A stretch of 19,066 nt of DNA from DATKZH01 sp964475955 (GTDB lineage: Bacteria; Planctomycetota; Planctomycetia; Pirellulales; Thermoguttaceae), in the NCBI GenBank assembly GCA_964475955.1, contig CAYYZY010000154.1:1-19066 (forward strand), given 5' to 3'. Below are positions 5,904 to 12,553 of this stretch, one piece after another. The notes under the pieces were generated by a model. It was given only the letters and a program-made list of their open reading frames with translations. It was not told the DNA's origin and made no database searches. Position 1 is the stretch's first letter. Each line of letters starts with the position of its first letter. A program made the position numbers and the translations under genes.

Positions 5904-7673
5904 ATGGTCACCGAAACCACCACACCGACCCCCGCGGCGGGATACCTTCGCCGCAGTTCGCTGAAGCAGGAGCGCTCGATCGAAGACCAGCGGGCCGACA
6001 TCGAGCGCTACGCGGCCGAGCACGGCTACCGGATCATCGTGTGGTTCGTCGACGATGGGATCAGCGGCGACGCCACCGGCCGGCGTGTCGGCTTCCGGCG
6101 GATGCACAAGGCGGCCTGCAACGGCGGGGGGTTCAAGGCGATCCTCTGCTGGGATCAGGACCGCTTCGGCCGTTTCGACTCCGTGGAAAGTGGCTATTGG
6201 ATTCATCCCCTTCGCCAAGCGGGGGTCAAGCTCGTCACCGTCACCGACGGCCCGATCGACTGGTCGGACTTCACGGGCCGTGTGATGTACAGCCTGAAGC
6301 AGGAGAGCAAGCACCAATTCCTGGTCGACCTGGCCCGGCGCGTCGCCCGCGGGCAGCGCGAGAACGCCGCGGCCGGCGGCTGGAACGGCGGGCCGATCCC
6401 CTACGCCTTCGAGCGCGGCGAGTTCACGTCCGACGGCCGGCTTGTCCGTCGACTTCGTCACGGCGAGAACGCCCGCAAGGGTTTTGCGATCAAGCTCGCG
6501 CCGACCGAGGACCCGGAGAAGCTGGCGGCCGTGCGCTTCGCCTTCGAGCGGGTCGCCACGGCCGAACTGTCGATCCGGGAGTTGGCCCGCGAGATGGACG
6601 GCAAGGGCTACCCGAGCCCCACCGGGGCCGGCTGGCGACACGACGCCCTGGGCAAGATGCTCCGCAACCCGGTCTACTGTGGCCACTTGCGATGGGCCGC
6701 CGATCACCCGGGCAAGTACGCCCCCGTGGAGGAGACGATCACGCAGGACGGGGCGTTCGGCGCCATCGTCACCACCACACTGTTCGCCCGCGTCCAAGCC
6801 CGGCTGGCGAAGGTCGGCCGCAAGCGCCACGCCCGGCGGGCCGAGTACCCGCTGCGGGGCCTGATCTTCTGCAAGCACTGCGGCAGGGCGATGCAGGGCG
6901 AGACGGCCTGCCGTGGCTCCCGCATCTACCAGCGGTACCTGTGCAGCACCTACTCTGAGCGGCGACAGGACTCGCCCTGCGCCCACTTCACGGTCCCGGC
7001 CGACCGCGTGCTCGCCTGGCTCGTCCACGCCCTCCAGCGGCTCATGCTCGGGCCGGCCCGCGGCGAGCTGATCGACACCCTCGAGCGCCAGCTTGAGGCT
7101 GAGAGCGAGAAGGCCCCGGAGGCGGCCCAGGAGGCCCAGAGACGGCTTGCCGAGTTGGACGCCCGGATCACCCGCCTGCGGCGTGCGATCGGCCAAGTGG
7201 ACGACGAGGGACTCGTCCAGCAGCTTCGCGAGGCCAAGCACCAGCGGGAGCGCGTGGAGATCGAGGCGTCGCAGGCCGGCCAGGTGGCCGATCCGCACGC
7301 CGAGGCCGAGCGGCTGGCCGATCAGGCGAGCGAGTTGGCCGAGCGGCTCGGCGACGCCGACCCGGCCGTGCTGCGCGACGTGATCGGGCTGCTGGTAAGC
7401 CGGATCGCCTGCCAGTGGGAGACGCACCGCACGGAGAGCGGCCGGCGCCGGTCGACGCTGGTTGAAGGCCGCGTCGAGCTGCGCGACAATCCGCTCACCC
7501 GGACGTTGTCGGGTGGTGTCGACAGCGCCGGGGCTTGGGAACCAGGAACAAGTGCAAGTTCTCAGTGTACTCCGCCCCGATTCGGGATCAAGCTCCAGCT
7601 CGCGACGCCCAGCGTGACGCCGGCTCGCCCCGGCGCTAAATCACCGTGCGGGATTCTGCGACACCAACTGTAG
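5904..7673 (+). CDS. Large serine recombinase (site-specific integrase)
   Basis: A 589-residue large serine recombinase, expected to integrate and excise the element through a covalent phosphoserine intermediate. The N-terminal resolvase domain has GYLRRSSLKQ with Tyr14, Arg16 and nucleophile Ser18, then DGISGD and WDQDRFGRFD. The 'recombinase' DNA-binding domain follows at about 195-300 (SIRELAREMDGKGYPSPTG, LRNPVYCGHLRW). A zinc ribbon uses Cys323, Cys326, Cys347 and Cys359. A long coiled coil (about 385-480) ends in RDVIGLLVSRI. All catalytic and zinc residues are present. The C-terminus is odd: after about residue 530 the sequence loses family character, and residues 578-589 plus the TAG stop are encoded by the left end of a MITE-like repeat, so the original end was probably replaced. 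Confidence 0.9.
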   Translation: MVTETTTPTPAAGYLRRSSLKQERSIEDQRADIERYAAEHGYRIIVWFVDDGISGDATGRRVGFRRMHKAACNGGGFKAILCWDQDRFGRFDSVESGYWIHPLRQAGVKLVTVTDGPIDWSDFTGRVMYSLKQESKHQFLVDLARRVARGQRENAAAGGWNGGPIPYAFERGEFTSDGRLVRRLRHGENARKGFAIKLAPTEDPEKLAAVRFAFERVATAELSIRELAREMDGKGYPSPTGAGWRHDALGKMLRNPVYCGHLRWAADHPGKYAPVEETITQDGAFGAIVTTTLFARVQARLAKVGRKRHARRAEYPLRGLIFCKHCGRAMQGETACRGSRIYQRYLCSTYSERRQDSPCAHFTVPADRVLAWLVHALQRLMLGPARGELIDTLERQLEAESEKAPEAAQEAQRRLAELDARITRLRRAIGQVDDEGLVQQLREAKHQRERVEIEASQAGQVADPHAEAERLADQASELAERLGDADPAVLRDVIGLLVSRIACQWETHRTESGRRRSTLVEGRVELRDNPLTRTLSGGVDSAGAWEPGTSASSQCTPPRFGIKLQLATPSVTPARPGAKSPCGILRHQL

Positions 7674-7780
7674 GGAACGCCCTCCGCAGCGTTCTGCGTG
7701 TACGATAGGCGCGGAACGGCACAGAGGCCGTTCCCTACAGTCCCATACGGCGCGCCGCGGAATCGCGCACGGTCGTTTAG
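7636..7780. mobile_element. MITE-like element A (about 145 bp)
   Basis: It is bounded by imperfect 21-bp terminal inverted repeats. The left end 7636-7656 begins CTAAATCACCGTGCG; the right end, read on the - strand (7780-7760), begins CTAAACGACCGTGCG; they match at 18 of 21 positions. The same ends bound element B at 10361-10597. The interior holds no gene but a paired hairpin unit (7667-7741). The left end lies within the recombinase coding sequence and supplies its stop. No clear target-site duplication is visible. I infer a non-autonomous element mobilised in trans; no transposase is present in the window. Confidence 0.6.
7667..7741. repeat. REP/BIME-like paired hairpin unit inside element A
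   Basis: Perfect 13-bp outer arms ACTGTAGGGAACG (7667-7679) and CGTTCCCTACAGT (7729-7741) surround two inverted, related units. Each unit is itself a hairpin: GAACGC (7675-7680) pairs with GCGTTC (7689-7694), and GGAACGGC (7713-7720) pairs with GCCGTTCC (7727-7734). The two stems differ by compensatory changes (C/G against G/C) while pairing is kept. The core CTGTAGGGAACG is one I recall as a dispersed repeat in planctomycete genomes. Confidence 0.65.
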
Positions 7781-7816
7781 GATCGCGCCCGGACTGTCCG
7801 GCCCCCCTGATTGAGG

Positions 7817-7906
7817 AGTGACGTCATGCGCACCCGGCATCCTGGTCGCGCAGGCCGGCGGCGAGGAACTCGGCCACAGTGACGTCATGCGCACCCGGCA
7901 TCCTGG
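7817..7906. repeat. Two 29-bp direct repeats with 32-bp spacer
   Basis: A 29-bp sequence beginning AGTGACGTCATGCGCACCCG and ending GCATCCTGG occurs perfectly at 7817-7845 and 7878-7906, giving a 61-bp period. It includes the palindrome TGACGTCA. Each copy carries an ATG that opens a very short frame (18 and 8 codons). Only two copies exist and no cas genes are near, so a local duplication or a dispersed repeat is more likely than a CRISPR remnant. Confidence 0.7.
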
Positions 7907-8060
7907 CTTCTGATGCTGGCGGCCGCCCGGGCCGTGCGGGTGATCTTTGATCCGCCCGAGAAGTAGAAGCTCCCCGCGACGGCAAGGGAGAGCGGGTCCC
8001 GGCGCGCGGATTGACCGCGCCATCCGAGGCTCCCCGATCCACGGCCCCCGGCTCCACAAC

Positions 8061-8089
8061 TTGACGGTTCGCCGGTTCGCTTCAAGAAT
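8061..8089 (+). promoter_or_regulatory. Candidate sigma70-type promoter for the antiporter gene
   Basis: TTGACG (8061-8066), a 17-nt spacer, then AAGAAT (8084-8089). The -35 matches 5 of 6 and the -10 matches 4 of 6 consensus bases. It would give a leader of about 50 nt before the GTG at 8146. Prediction from sequence only. Confidence 0.4.
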
Positions 8090-8145
8090 GACTCGTCTTC
8101 GGTTCCGTTCGACGCGAGCTTGCCGCCGGTGGGAGACAGAAAGAC

Positions 8146-9807
8146 GTGGAGCCCTCGTTCATCGCCGCGCTGGTGGCGAACCTGCTGCTCGTTTTGGCCG
8201 CCGGGTTCATCTCGGGCGCGGTCTGCAAGCGGACCGGCGTGTCGATGCTGGTCGGCTACCTGGCGATCGGGGCGGTGATCGGGCCCGAGGGTCTGGGCCT
8301 TCTCTCCCATGAAAGCCGCGAGTTGGAATACCTGGCCCGGCTCGGCGCCCTCTTGCTCCTCTTCTCCATCGGCATCGAATTCTCGCCGACCGAGCTTGCC
8401 CGGCAGGGCCGCGCCTTCTTCGTCGGCGGCAGCCTCCAGATGACGCTGGTCGCCCTGCCGGCGATCGGAGTCGCGCTCTTGATGGGCGCCGAGCTGCGCG
8501 CAGCGGTCCTGGTCGGGGGGGCGGTCGCACTCAGCTCCACGGTCCTTGTGTTCAAGGCCCTGGAGGAGTGGGGGCAGGCGAGCTCGCCGCACGGTCGCCG
8601 GGCGATCGGCATCCTCCTGTTTCAAGACGTCGCGCTGGTGCCCCTGATGCTGCTGGTGCCGCTTTTGGCCGGAGCGCCCGAAGGCCCCGGGCTTGCCGCG
8701 TGGGGGCTTCTGGCTATGAAGTCGCTGGTCTTCCTGGCCGGCGTGTTGACGGTGCGGTTGGCCGTCGAGCGATGGGGCGTCGACTTCCTGCACGGGCTGG
8801 CAAGCGTGGAATTGATCGTGCTGTTCGCGTTGATCGCCTTGGGGGCCGCCTGCCTGCCCGCGTACGCGATGAACTTGCCGCCCGCGTTGGGCGCGTTGGC
8901 CGCGGGAATCGTGCTCAGCGGCAACCGGCTGAGCGCCCAGTTCGATGCCCTGATGCTCCCCTTTCGCGAGACGTTCGCCGTCGTGTTCTTCGTCAGCCTC
9001 GGTACGCTGATGCGCTTCGGCGTCCTCGTCGATGCGCCGCTGGCGACGCTGGGCGGCCTGCTGGGCGTGCTCGCTCTCAAGTCGGCCGCGGCGACGCTGG
9101 CCCTCCGTGCGGCCGGGCTGCGCTGGCAAGCCGCCCTGGGCATGGGCGTCGGTCTGGCCCAACTCGGCGAGTTCTCGTTCGTCCTCCTCACGGCGGGCAT
9201 GGGCACCGATCCGCCGGTCATCGAGAGAAGCACGTACGATCTGCTGTTGTTCGTGGCGCTGGGCACCCTGATCCTCACACCCCAACTGCTGAAGATGGGG
9301 CTCGGCCTGGCCGGACGAGCGCTCCGGGACGAGCCCTCCTCAGCGGCGTCCCGACGCATCGCGCGCGCGGTTCCGCAGGCAATCGTGGCCGGCGTGGGCC
9401 CGATCGGCGGCCGGGTGGCTTCGCACCTGGAGACCGTGGGCGTCGACGTCTGCCTGGTCGACCTGAACCCCGTCAACCTTCAGCCGTTCGCGCAGCAGGG
9501 CTTCCGGGCCGTGGCGGGCGACGGGCGCGAGCCGGAGATCCTCCGCCATGCCGGCGTGGAGCAGTGCCGGCTGGCCGTCGTCACGGTGCCGAACGACGAC
9601 GACGCCAGCAGCGTCGTCGACGCCATCCGCCGCCTGAACTCCGGCTGCCTGATCCTGGTCCGCTGTCGCTACCAGGCGAGCCTTGCCGCCTTCGCCCACG
9701 CCAATGCCGTGGTCAGCGAGGAGGTCGAGGCCACCCGAGCGCTCCTCCAATTCTTGGAGGAGGTGAAAGGCCCGGGCCCGGAGGAGGGCGACCGGGACGG
9801 CGGTTGA
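8146..9807 (+). CDS. Kef-type (CPA2) cation:proton antiporter with RCK domain
   Basis: A 553-residue inner-membrane monovalent cation:proton antiporter of the KefB/KefC group, exchanging K+ or Na+ for H+. About residues 5-390 form a dozen hydrophobic segments, starting AALVANLLLVLAAGFISG. The family signature GILLFQDVALVPLMLL holds Gln160-Asp161, the conserved pair in the transport region. Residues 410-535 form a cytoplasmic TrkA-N/RCK domain with GVGPIGG (Gly416, Gly418, Gly421) and Asp439 at the end of the second strand, typical for NAD(H) binding. GTG 8146 was chosen for GGGAG about 10 nt upstream and because the first membrane segment follows directly. It is a single-gene unit between two MITE-like elements. 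The ion specificity cannot be read from the sequence. Confidence 0.88.
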   Translation: MEPSFIAALVANLLLVLAAGFISGAVCKRTGVSMLVGYLAIGAVIGPEGLGLLSHESRELEYLARLGALLLLFSIGIEFSPTELARQGRAFFVGGSLQMTLVALPAIGVALLMGAELRAAVLVGGAVALSSTVLVFKALEEWGQASSPHGRRAIGILLFQDVALVPLMLLVPLLAGAPEGPGLAAWGLLAMKSLVFLAGVLTVRLAVERWGVDFLHGLASVELIVLFALIALGAACLPAYAMNLPPALGALAAGIVLSGNRLSAQFDALMLPFRETFAVVFFVSLGTLMRFGVLVDAPLATLGGLLGVLALKSAAATLALRAAGLRWQAALGMGVGLAQLGEFSFVLLTAGMGTDPPVIERSTYDLLLFVALGTLILTPQLLKMGLGLAGRALRDEPSSAASRRIARAVPQAIVAGVGPIGGRVASHLETVGVDVCLVDLNPVNLQPFAQQGFRAVAGDGREPEILRHAGVEQCRLAVVTVPNDDDASSVVDAIRRLNSGCLILVRCRYQASLAAFAHANAVVSEEVEATRALLQFLEEVKGPGPEEGDRDGG

Positions 9808-9902
9808 TCGAACCGCGCAGCGGCTGGAGAGCAAGCAGCGCGTTCGGAGGCTGGGGCGCGACGCGTTCCCAACTGCGTTGACCGCCCTCCTCGAATCGGG
9901 AT

Positions 9903-10178
9903 TTGTCCCCCATCGCGCTCAACCGGTCGCCGCTCCTGGTGGTCCAAACCGAGCCGCCGGCCGGGTCGACGTTGATCAATGGCCCGATCGTGGTCGAAGT
10001 GCGCGGGATCGTCGACCCGGGGGCCGCGGTGACCGTGGGCGGGCGCCGCGTCGAGGTCGGCCCGCACGGGGCCTTCGCATGTAGCGCCCGACCCAAATCC
10101 GACACCGGCGAGCTGGTCGTCGAGGCCCAGCACGCGGGCAAGAAGAAGGCGACCGTGCGGCGGTTCGGCATGCCGTGA
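9903..10178 (+). CDS. Orphan Ig-like (glucodextranase B-like) domain fragment
   Basis: The open frame begins after a stop at 9879-9881, with TTG 9903 as the only early start and no Shine-Dalgarno. The 91-residue product reads as one beta-sandwich repeat: TEPPAGSTLINGPIVVEVRG, then VDPGAAVTVGGRRVEVGPHG, then GELVVEAQHAGKK. This is the pattern of Ig-like domains that decorate secreted or cell-surface bacterial proteins. There is no signal peptide, anchor or catalytic domain, so it is probably the remnant of a larger surface protein. It lies 95 nt after the antiporter in the same direction. Translation is uncertain. Confidence 0.4.
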   Translation: MSPIALNRSPLLVVQTEPPAGSTLINGPIVVEVRGIVDPGAAVTVGGRRVEVGPHGAFACSARPKSDTGELVVEAQHAGKKKATVRRFGMP

Positions 10179-10360
10179 CGGGGGGAGGGAAGCCCAGAGG
10201 ACCCGAGGTGCAGAGCGACGAAGCAATCGTCGGGGCGCGCCGGGCCAAGTCCGCACCGTCTGACTTCTCCCTGCCGTTCGCCCCGGTCTCAGTGCGCGCG
10301 TCAGCATCGGACACGGACGGCATACCGCACGAATAACGGCGTCGTAGCAACGCCCGCGAA

Positions 10361-10597
10361 CTAAATCACCGTGCGCGATTCGTGTACAGACCGCTGCACA
10401 ACAAAGCTTCTAGCGAGAATGGGTAATCTGGGATGCGTGATGCCCGATCAGGGCTGGGAGTGCTGTTTCTCTCCTCGATTTCAGGGAGCAGCGATCACTC
10501 CCCGACGGCTACCGTGTGCCCAGTGACATCGGAAGCCATAAGTGCAGGTTGTCTAAGAGTTTGCGCGAGTGTTCACATATCGCGCACGGTAATTTAG
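10361..10597. mobile_element. MITE-like element B (about 237 bp)
   Basis: The terminal inverted repeats match those of element A. The left end at 10361-10381 starts CTAAATCACCGTGCGCGATT; the right end on the - strand (10597-10577) starts CTAAATTACCGTGCGCGAT. The left end differs from that of element A at one of 21 positions. The interior (10382-10576) is unrelated to the interior of A, AT-richer and has no coding frame. Conserved ends with variable cargo fit a family of non-autonomous elements. No target duplication is evident. Confidence 0.55.
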
Positions 10598-10689
10598 CAC
10601 CAATACCGTTCAATTGGCCATAACTACTGCCTGCTCAAAGGTTTTCGTCAATGGCGGCGGGTGGCGGTGTTCGGGTCGCTTCTTGGGCC

Positions 10690-10718
10690 AGAGGGACGGA
10701 GGGCACAGAGGAGAAGGG
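10690..10718. repeat. Degenerate copy of the GGCACAGAGG-type repeat
   Basis: AGAGGGACGGAGGGCACAGA followed by GGAGAAGGG resembles, on this strand, the reverse complement of the better copy at 10845-10873. It is too degenerate to define ends. Confidence 0.35.
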
Positions 10719-10844
10719 GAAGAAGACTACGGGGGCCGAGGGGGGAAGCGGGCGGGTCGCTGCCGGCGGTGGACAATCTCGTATCCGTATGATCTGATCC
10801 TCTCCATCACACGAAGTGCTCCGCACGGATAAATCCTTATCTAT

Positions 10845-10873
10845 CCTCCGTGTCCTCTGTGCCTCTGTGGTTA
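10845..10873. repeat. Dispersed repeat, CTCTGTGCCTCTGTGGTT type
   Basis: CCTCCGTGTCCTCTGTGCCT then CTGTGGTTA. This motif is a widespread intergenic repeat that I recall from planctomycetes and several other phyla. An inverted copy lies at 12332-12383, so the two flank the aldolase-like gene in opposite orientation. Confidence 0.6.
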
Positions 10874-10924
10874 TCTCTTTTCGTCCTCATGGTCATCCCT
10901 CCCCGTCTCCGCTACCCATCACCC

Positions 10925-12103
10925 TCACCCCAGGATCCGCTTCCATCGCTCGATGTTCCACATCGCCTTCTCGGCCGGCGTCATCGTGCGGAAGTCGGGC
11001 TCAGCGGCGGCGGGGGCCCCATTGGACTGCGGGGCCGACGCGGCCGGGCGCGCGGCCGCCGCCGGCTTGCTCGTGCCCGCGTAGCTCGACGCGGTGTACG
11101 TGAGCTGAAGATCTTCCTCCAGCGAGCGGTACGGGGCGATGCCCAGTCTCTTCAGGTCGCCGTGGTACGCGCGGACCGCCTCGTCGGGCGCGACCTGCTC
11201 GTCGGCCACCGCCCGAAGATACTTGACGAACGTCAACTGGTGCTCGGAGTTGTTGATCTTGCGACCGAACAGGGCCACGCGCGCCCCGTGCTTCTTGGCG
11301 TCGGCCAGCATGTGGAAGGCGTCCAGCGTGGTGCCCGACGACCCGCCCATGATCCCCACGACGAGCGACCGGTCGTAACCGGCCAGCGCCTCCATGGCCT
11401 CCGGCCCGTTGTAGGCGACCTTCAAGAATAGCGGCCGGCCCGCCCTGGTCACGCCGGCCAGGGCGCGCACGATGTGGTCGTTGATGAAGCGCCCCAGGTC
11501 GGCGGGGCAGTGGTCGCCGCAGGCGTTCGGGTTGAACACCTCAAGGAAGTAGCGAAAACCCTTCTCTTCGGCCTCGAACCGGAACTGCTTGAAGGCGTCG
11601 AGCGTCTCCAGGTCGCGCTCGGTGTCGTTGTTGAACGTGACCGAGTAGAGCCCCAGGTCGGCCCCGCGCCCGCGCTCCTCCGGCGAGCATCCCTCCTTGC
11701 CGCACATGATGTGGTCGATGGTGGCCGAGCGGAACGGGCGCGAGGGATCGCTCGGGTAGCGCCCGGTGCCGGCGGCCAGCCAGATGTCGGTCGTGTCGTT
11801 CGCCCGAACGGCCGGGGTGACGTGGCTGGAGTCGAACAGCCGTTCCTGGATCGTAAGCACCTCGTTGGAGCTGGCGCTCATCAGCATGACGTCGACCAGG
11901 CCCTGCTCGACGATCTCCCGCATCAACTGCCGGTACTCGTCGAGCGTGCGGAACCTGGCCTCGTGGGCGTGGTGCTCGGGGCTCTTGCCGGGCGCGGCCA
12001 TGCCGAAGGCCATGTCGGCGTCCTTGGCGTCGGCAATGATGAAGTCCCGGCAGGCCGGGTCGGCAAGGACTCGGGCGAGCTTCTGGTCCATCGACTTCTG
12101 CAT
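10925..12103 (-). CDS. Aldolase-like TIM-barrel protein, planctomycete type
   Basis: A 392-residue protein that reads as a beta/alpha barrel. Strands are seen at VDVMLMSASSNEVL, LGLYSVTFNND, FRYFLEVFNPN, RPLFLKVAYNG, LVVGIMGGSSG and GARVALFGRKINNSE. Lys228 in LFLKVAYNG sits where class I aldolases (DeoC/LacD/FbaB group) carry the Schiff-base lysine, and GIMGGSSG resembles a phosphate-binding loop. I recall similar proteins in many planctomycetes, annotated as hypothetical or aldolase. A low-complexity Ala/Pro linker (about 345-370) joins a small C-terminal helix (MTPAEKAMWNIERWKRIL) not part of the barrel. The start ATG has GGAAGAG about 7 nt upstream. It lies about 450 nt downstream of leuS on the same strand. 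The substrate is unknown. Confidence 0.65.
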   Translation of the reverse strand: MQKSMDQKLARVLADPACRDFIIADAKDADMAFGMAAPGKSPEHHAHEARFRTLDEYRQLMREIVEQGLVDVMLMSASSNEVLTIQERLFDSSHVTPAVRANDTTDIWLAAGTGRYPSDPSRPFRSATIDHIMCGKEGCSPEERGRGADLGLYSVTFNNDTERDLETLDAFKQFRFEAEEKGFRYFLEVFNPNACGDHCPADLGRFINDHIVRALAGVTRAGRPLFLKVAYNGPEAMEALAGYDRSLVVGIMGGSSGTTLDAFHMLADAKKHGARVALFGRKINNSEHQLTFVKYLRAVADEQVAPDEAVRAYHGDLKRLGIAPYRSLEEDLQLTYTASSYAGTSKPAAAARPAASAPQSNGAPAAAEPDFRTMTPAEKAMWNIERWKRILG

Positions 12104-12331
12104 GAGTCACTCTTCCCGTAGGGTTCGCGGGTTTGGCAAGTATGTCCAAATATACAACCTACGCCGGCACGGCGGCCTGGGCAAGCACGCCCCGGCCGCA
12201 GGTCCTCATCCCGACGCCCCTCCGGGGCCCCGACAACTGCCCGATTCGACACGACCCGAACTCCCGGCCCATCAGGCCCGTCTCAGCGAGTGGGACGACG
12301 AATCACCGAGGCCCGGGTGACGCAGGAGAGA

Positions 12332-12383
12332 AACCACGGAGGCGACGAGGGAGAGGAACCACGGAGGCACGGAGAACACGGAG
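12332..12383. repeat. Two adjacent AACCACGGAGG-type repeats
   Basis: AACCACGGAGGCGACGAGGG starts at 12332 (partial copy) and AACCACGGAGGCACGGAGAA at 12357 (to 12383). The second is the reverse complement of the type seen at 10845-10873. Confidence 0.55.
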
Positions 12384-12423
12384 AAAGCGGGAATGGGAAC
12401 TGACGAGAACCGGCACGACCCGC

Positions 12424-12528
12424 GTAGGTTATGCTTCAGCATATCACCGCGGAGCGTCAGCCGTCAGCGCCGTTTGTCGATGGTCGATATGCTGAAGTGG
12501 ATCGTCGATATGCTGAAGCATAACCTAC
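12424..12528. repeat. 105-bp element with 22-bp perfect inverted ends
   Basis: The left arm 12424-12445 (GTAGGTTATGCTTCAGCATA plus TC) and the right arm 12507-12528 are perfect reverse complements with a 61-nt loop. Each arm contains a smaller palindrome, TATGCT-tc-AGCATA. A third partial copy, GATATGCTGAAG, lies at 12486-12497, directly repeated with the right arm at a 21-nt period. It lies 26 bp past the leuS stop, so its transcript could fold as a terminator or 3'-end stabiliser of leuS mRNA. A MITE or REP origin is equally possible. Confidence 0.7.
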
Positions 12529-12553
12529 CAGACTGTGGTCACCCACCCTTGCC

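Larger units (their letters stand above)
7674..8145. other. Intergenic stretch between recombinase and antiporter
   Basis: No gene is supported here. It contains most of MITE-like element A (to 7780), a two-copy 29-bp direct repeat (7817-7906) and a candidate promoter for the antiporter (8061-8089). Minus-strand frames across it (for example 7562-8059) are translations of the repeats. Confidence 0.6.
10179..10924. other. Long intergenic stretch, repeats and AT-richer DNA
   Basis: About 745 bp with no supported gene. It contains MITE-like element B (10361-10597), which is visibly less GC-rich than its surroundings, and two copies of a CCTCTGTGCC-type dispersed repeat (10690-10718 degenerate, 10845-10873 good). 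Short frames on both strands (for example 10614-10832) have no protein character. The end of the minus-strand aldolase-like gene lies at its right border. Confidence 0.6.
12104..12553. other. Intergenic stretch between leuS and the aldolase-like gene
   Basis: About 450 bp without a gene. From the right it holds the 105-bp inverted-repeat element just past leuS (12424-12528), then CACGGAGG-type repeats (12332-12383), then the presumed upstream region of the aldolase-like gene. No convincing -35/-10 pair was found for that gene on the minus strand. Confidence 0.6.

Noticed and set aside
5466..7427. A 653-codon minus-strand frame opposite the recombinase
   Set aside because: The + strand has intact resolvase, DNA-binding and zinc motifs; the antisense translation is low-complexity.
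7817..7906. A CRISPR mini-array (29-bp repeats, 32-bp spacer)
   Set aside because: Only two repeats, no leader, no cas genes in the window, and each repeat carries a short frame and the palindrome TGACGTCA, unlike known CRISPR repeats.
7562..8059. A 165-codon minus-strand frame across the repeats
   Set aside because: Its recognisable peptides are translations of the CTGTAGGGAACG and 29-bp repeats and not evidence of a protein.
7885..9285. A 466-codon minus-strand frame opposite the antiporter
   Set aside because: It is rich in Gln, Arg, Glu and His from antisense reading of membrane-segment codons and has no domain.
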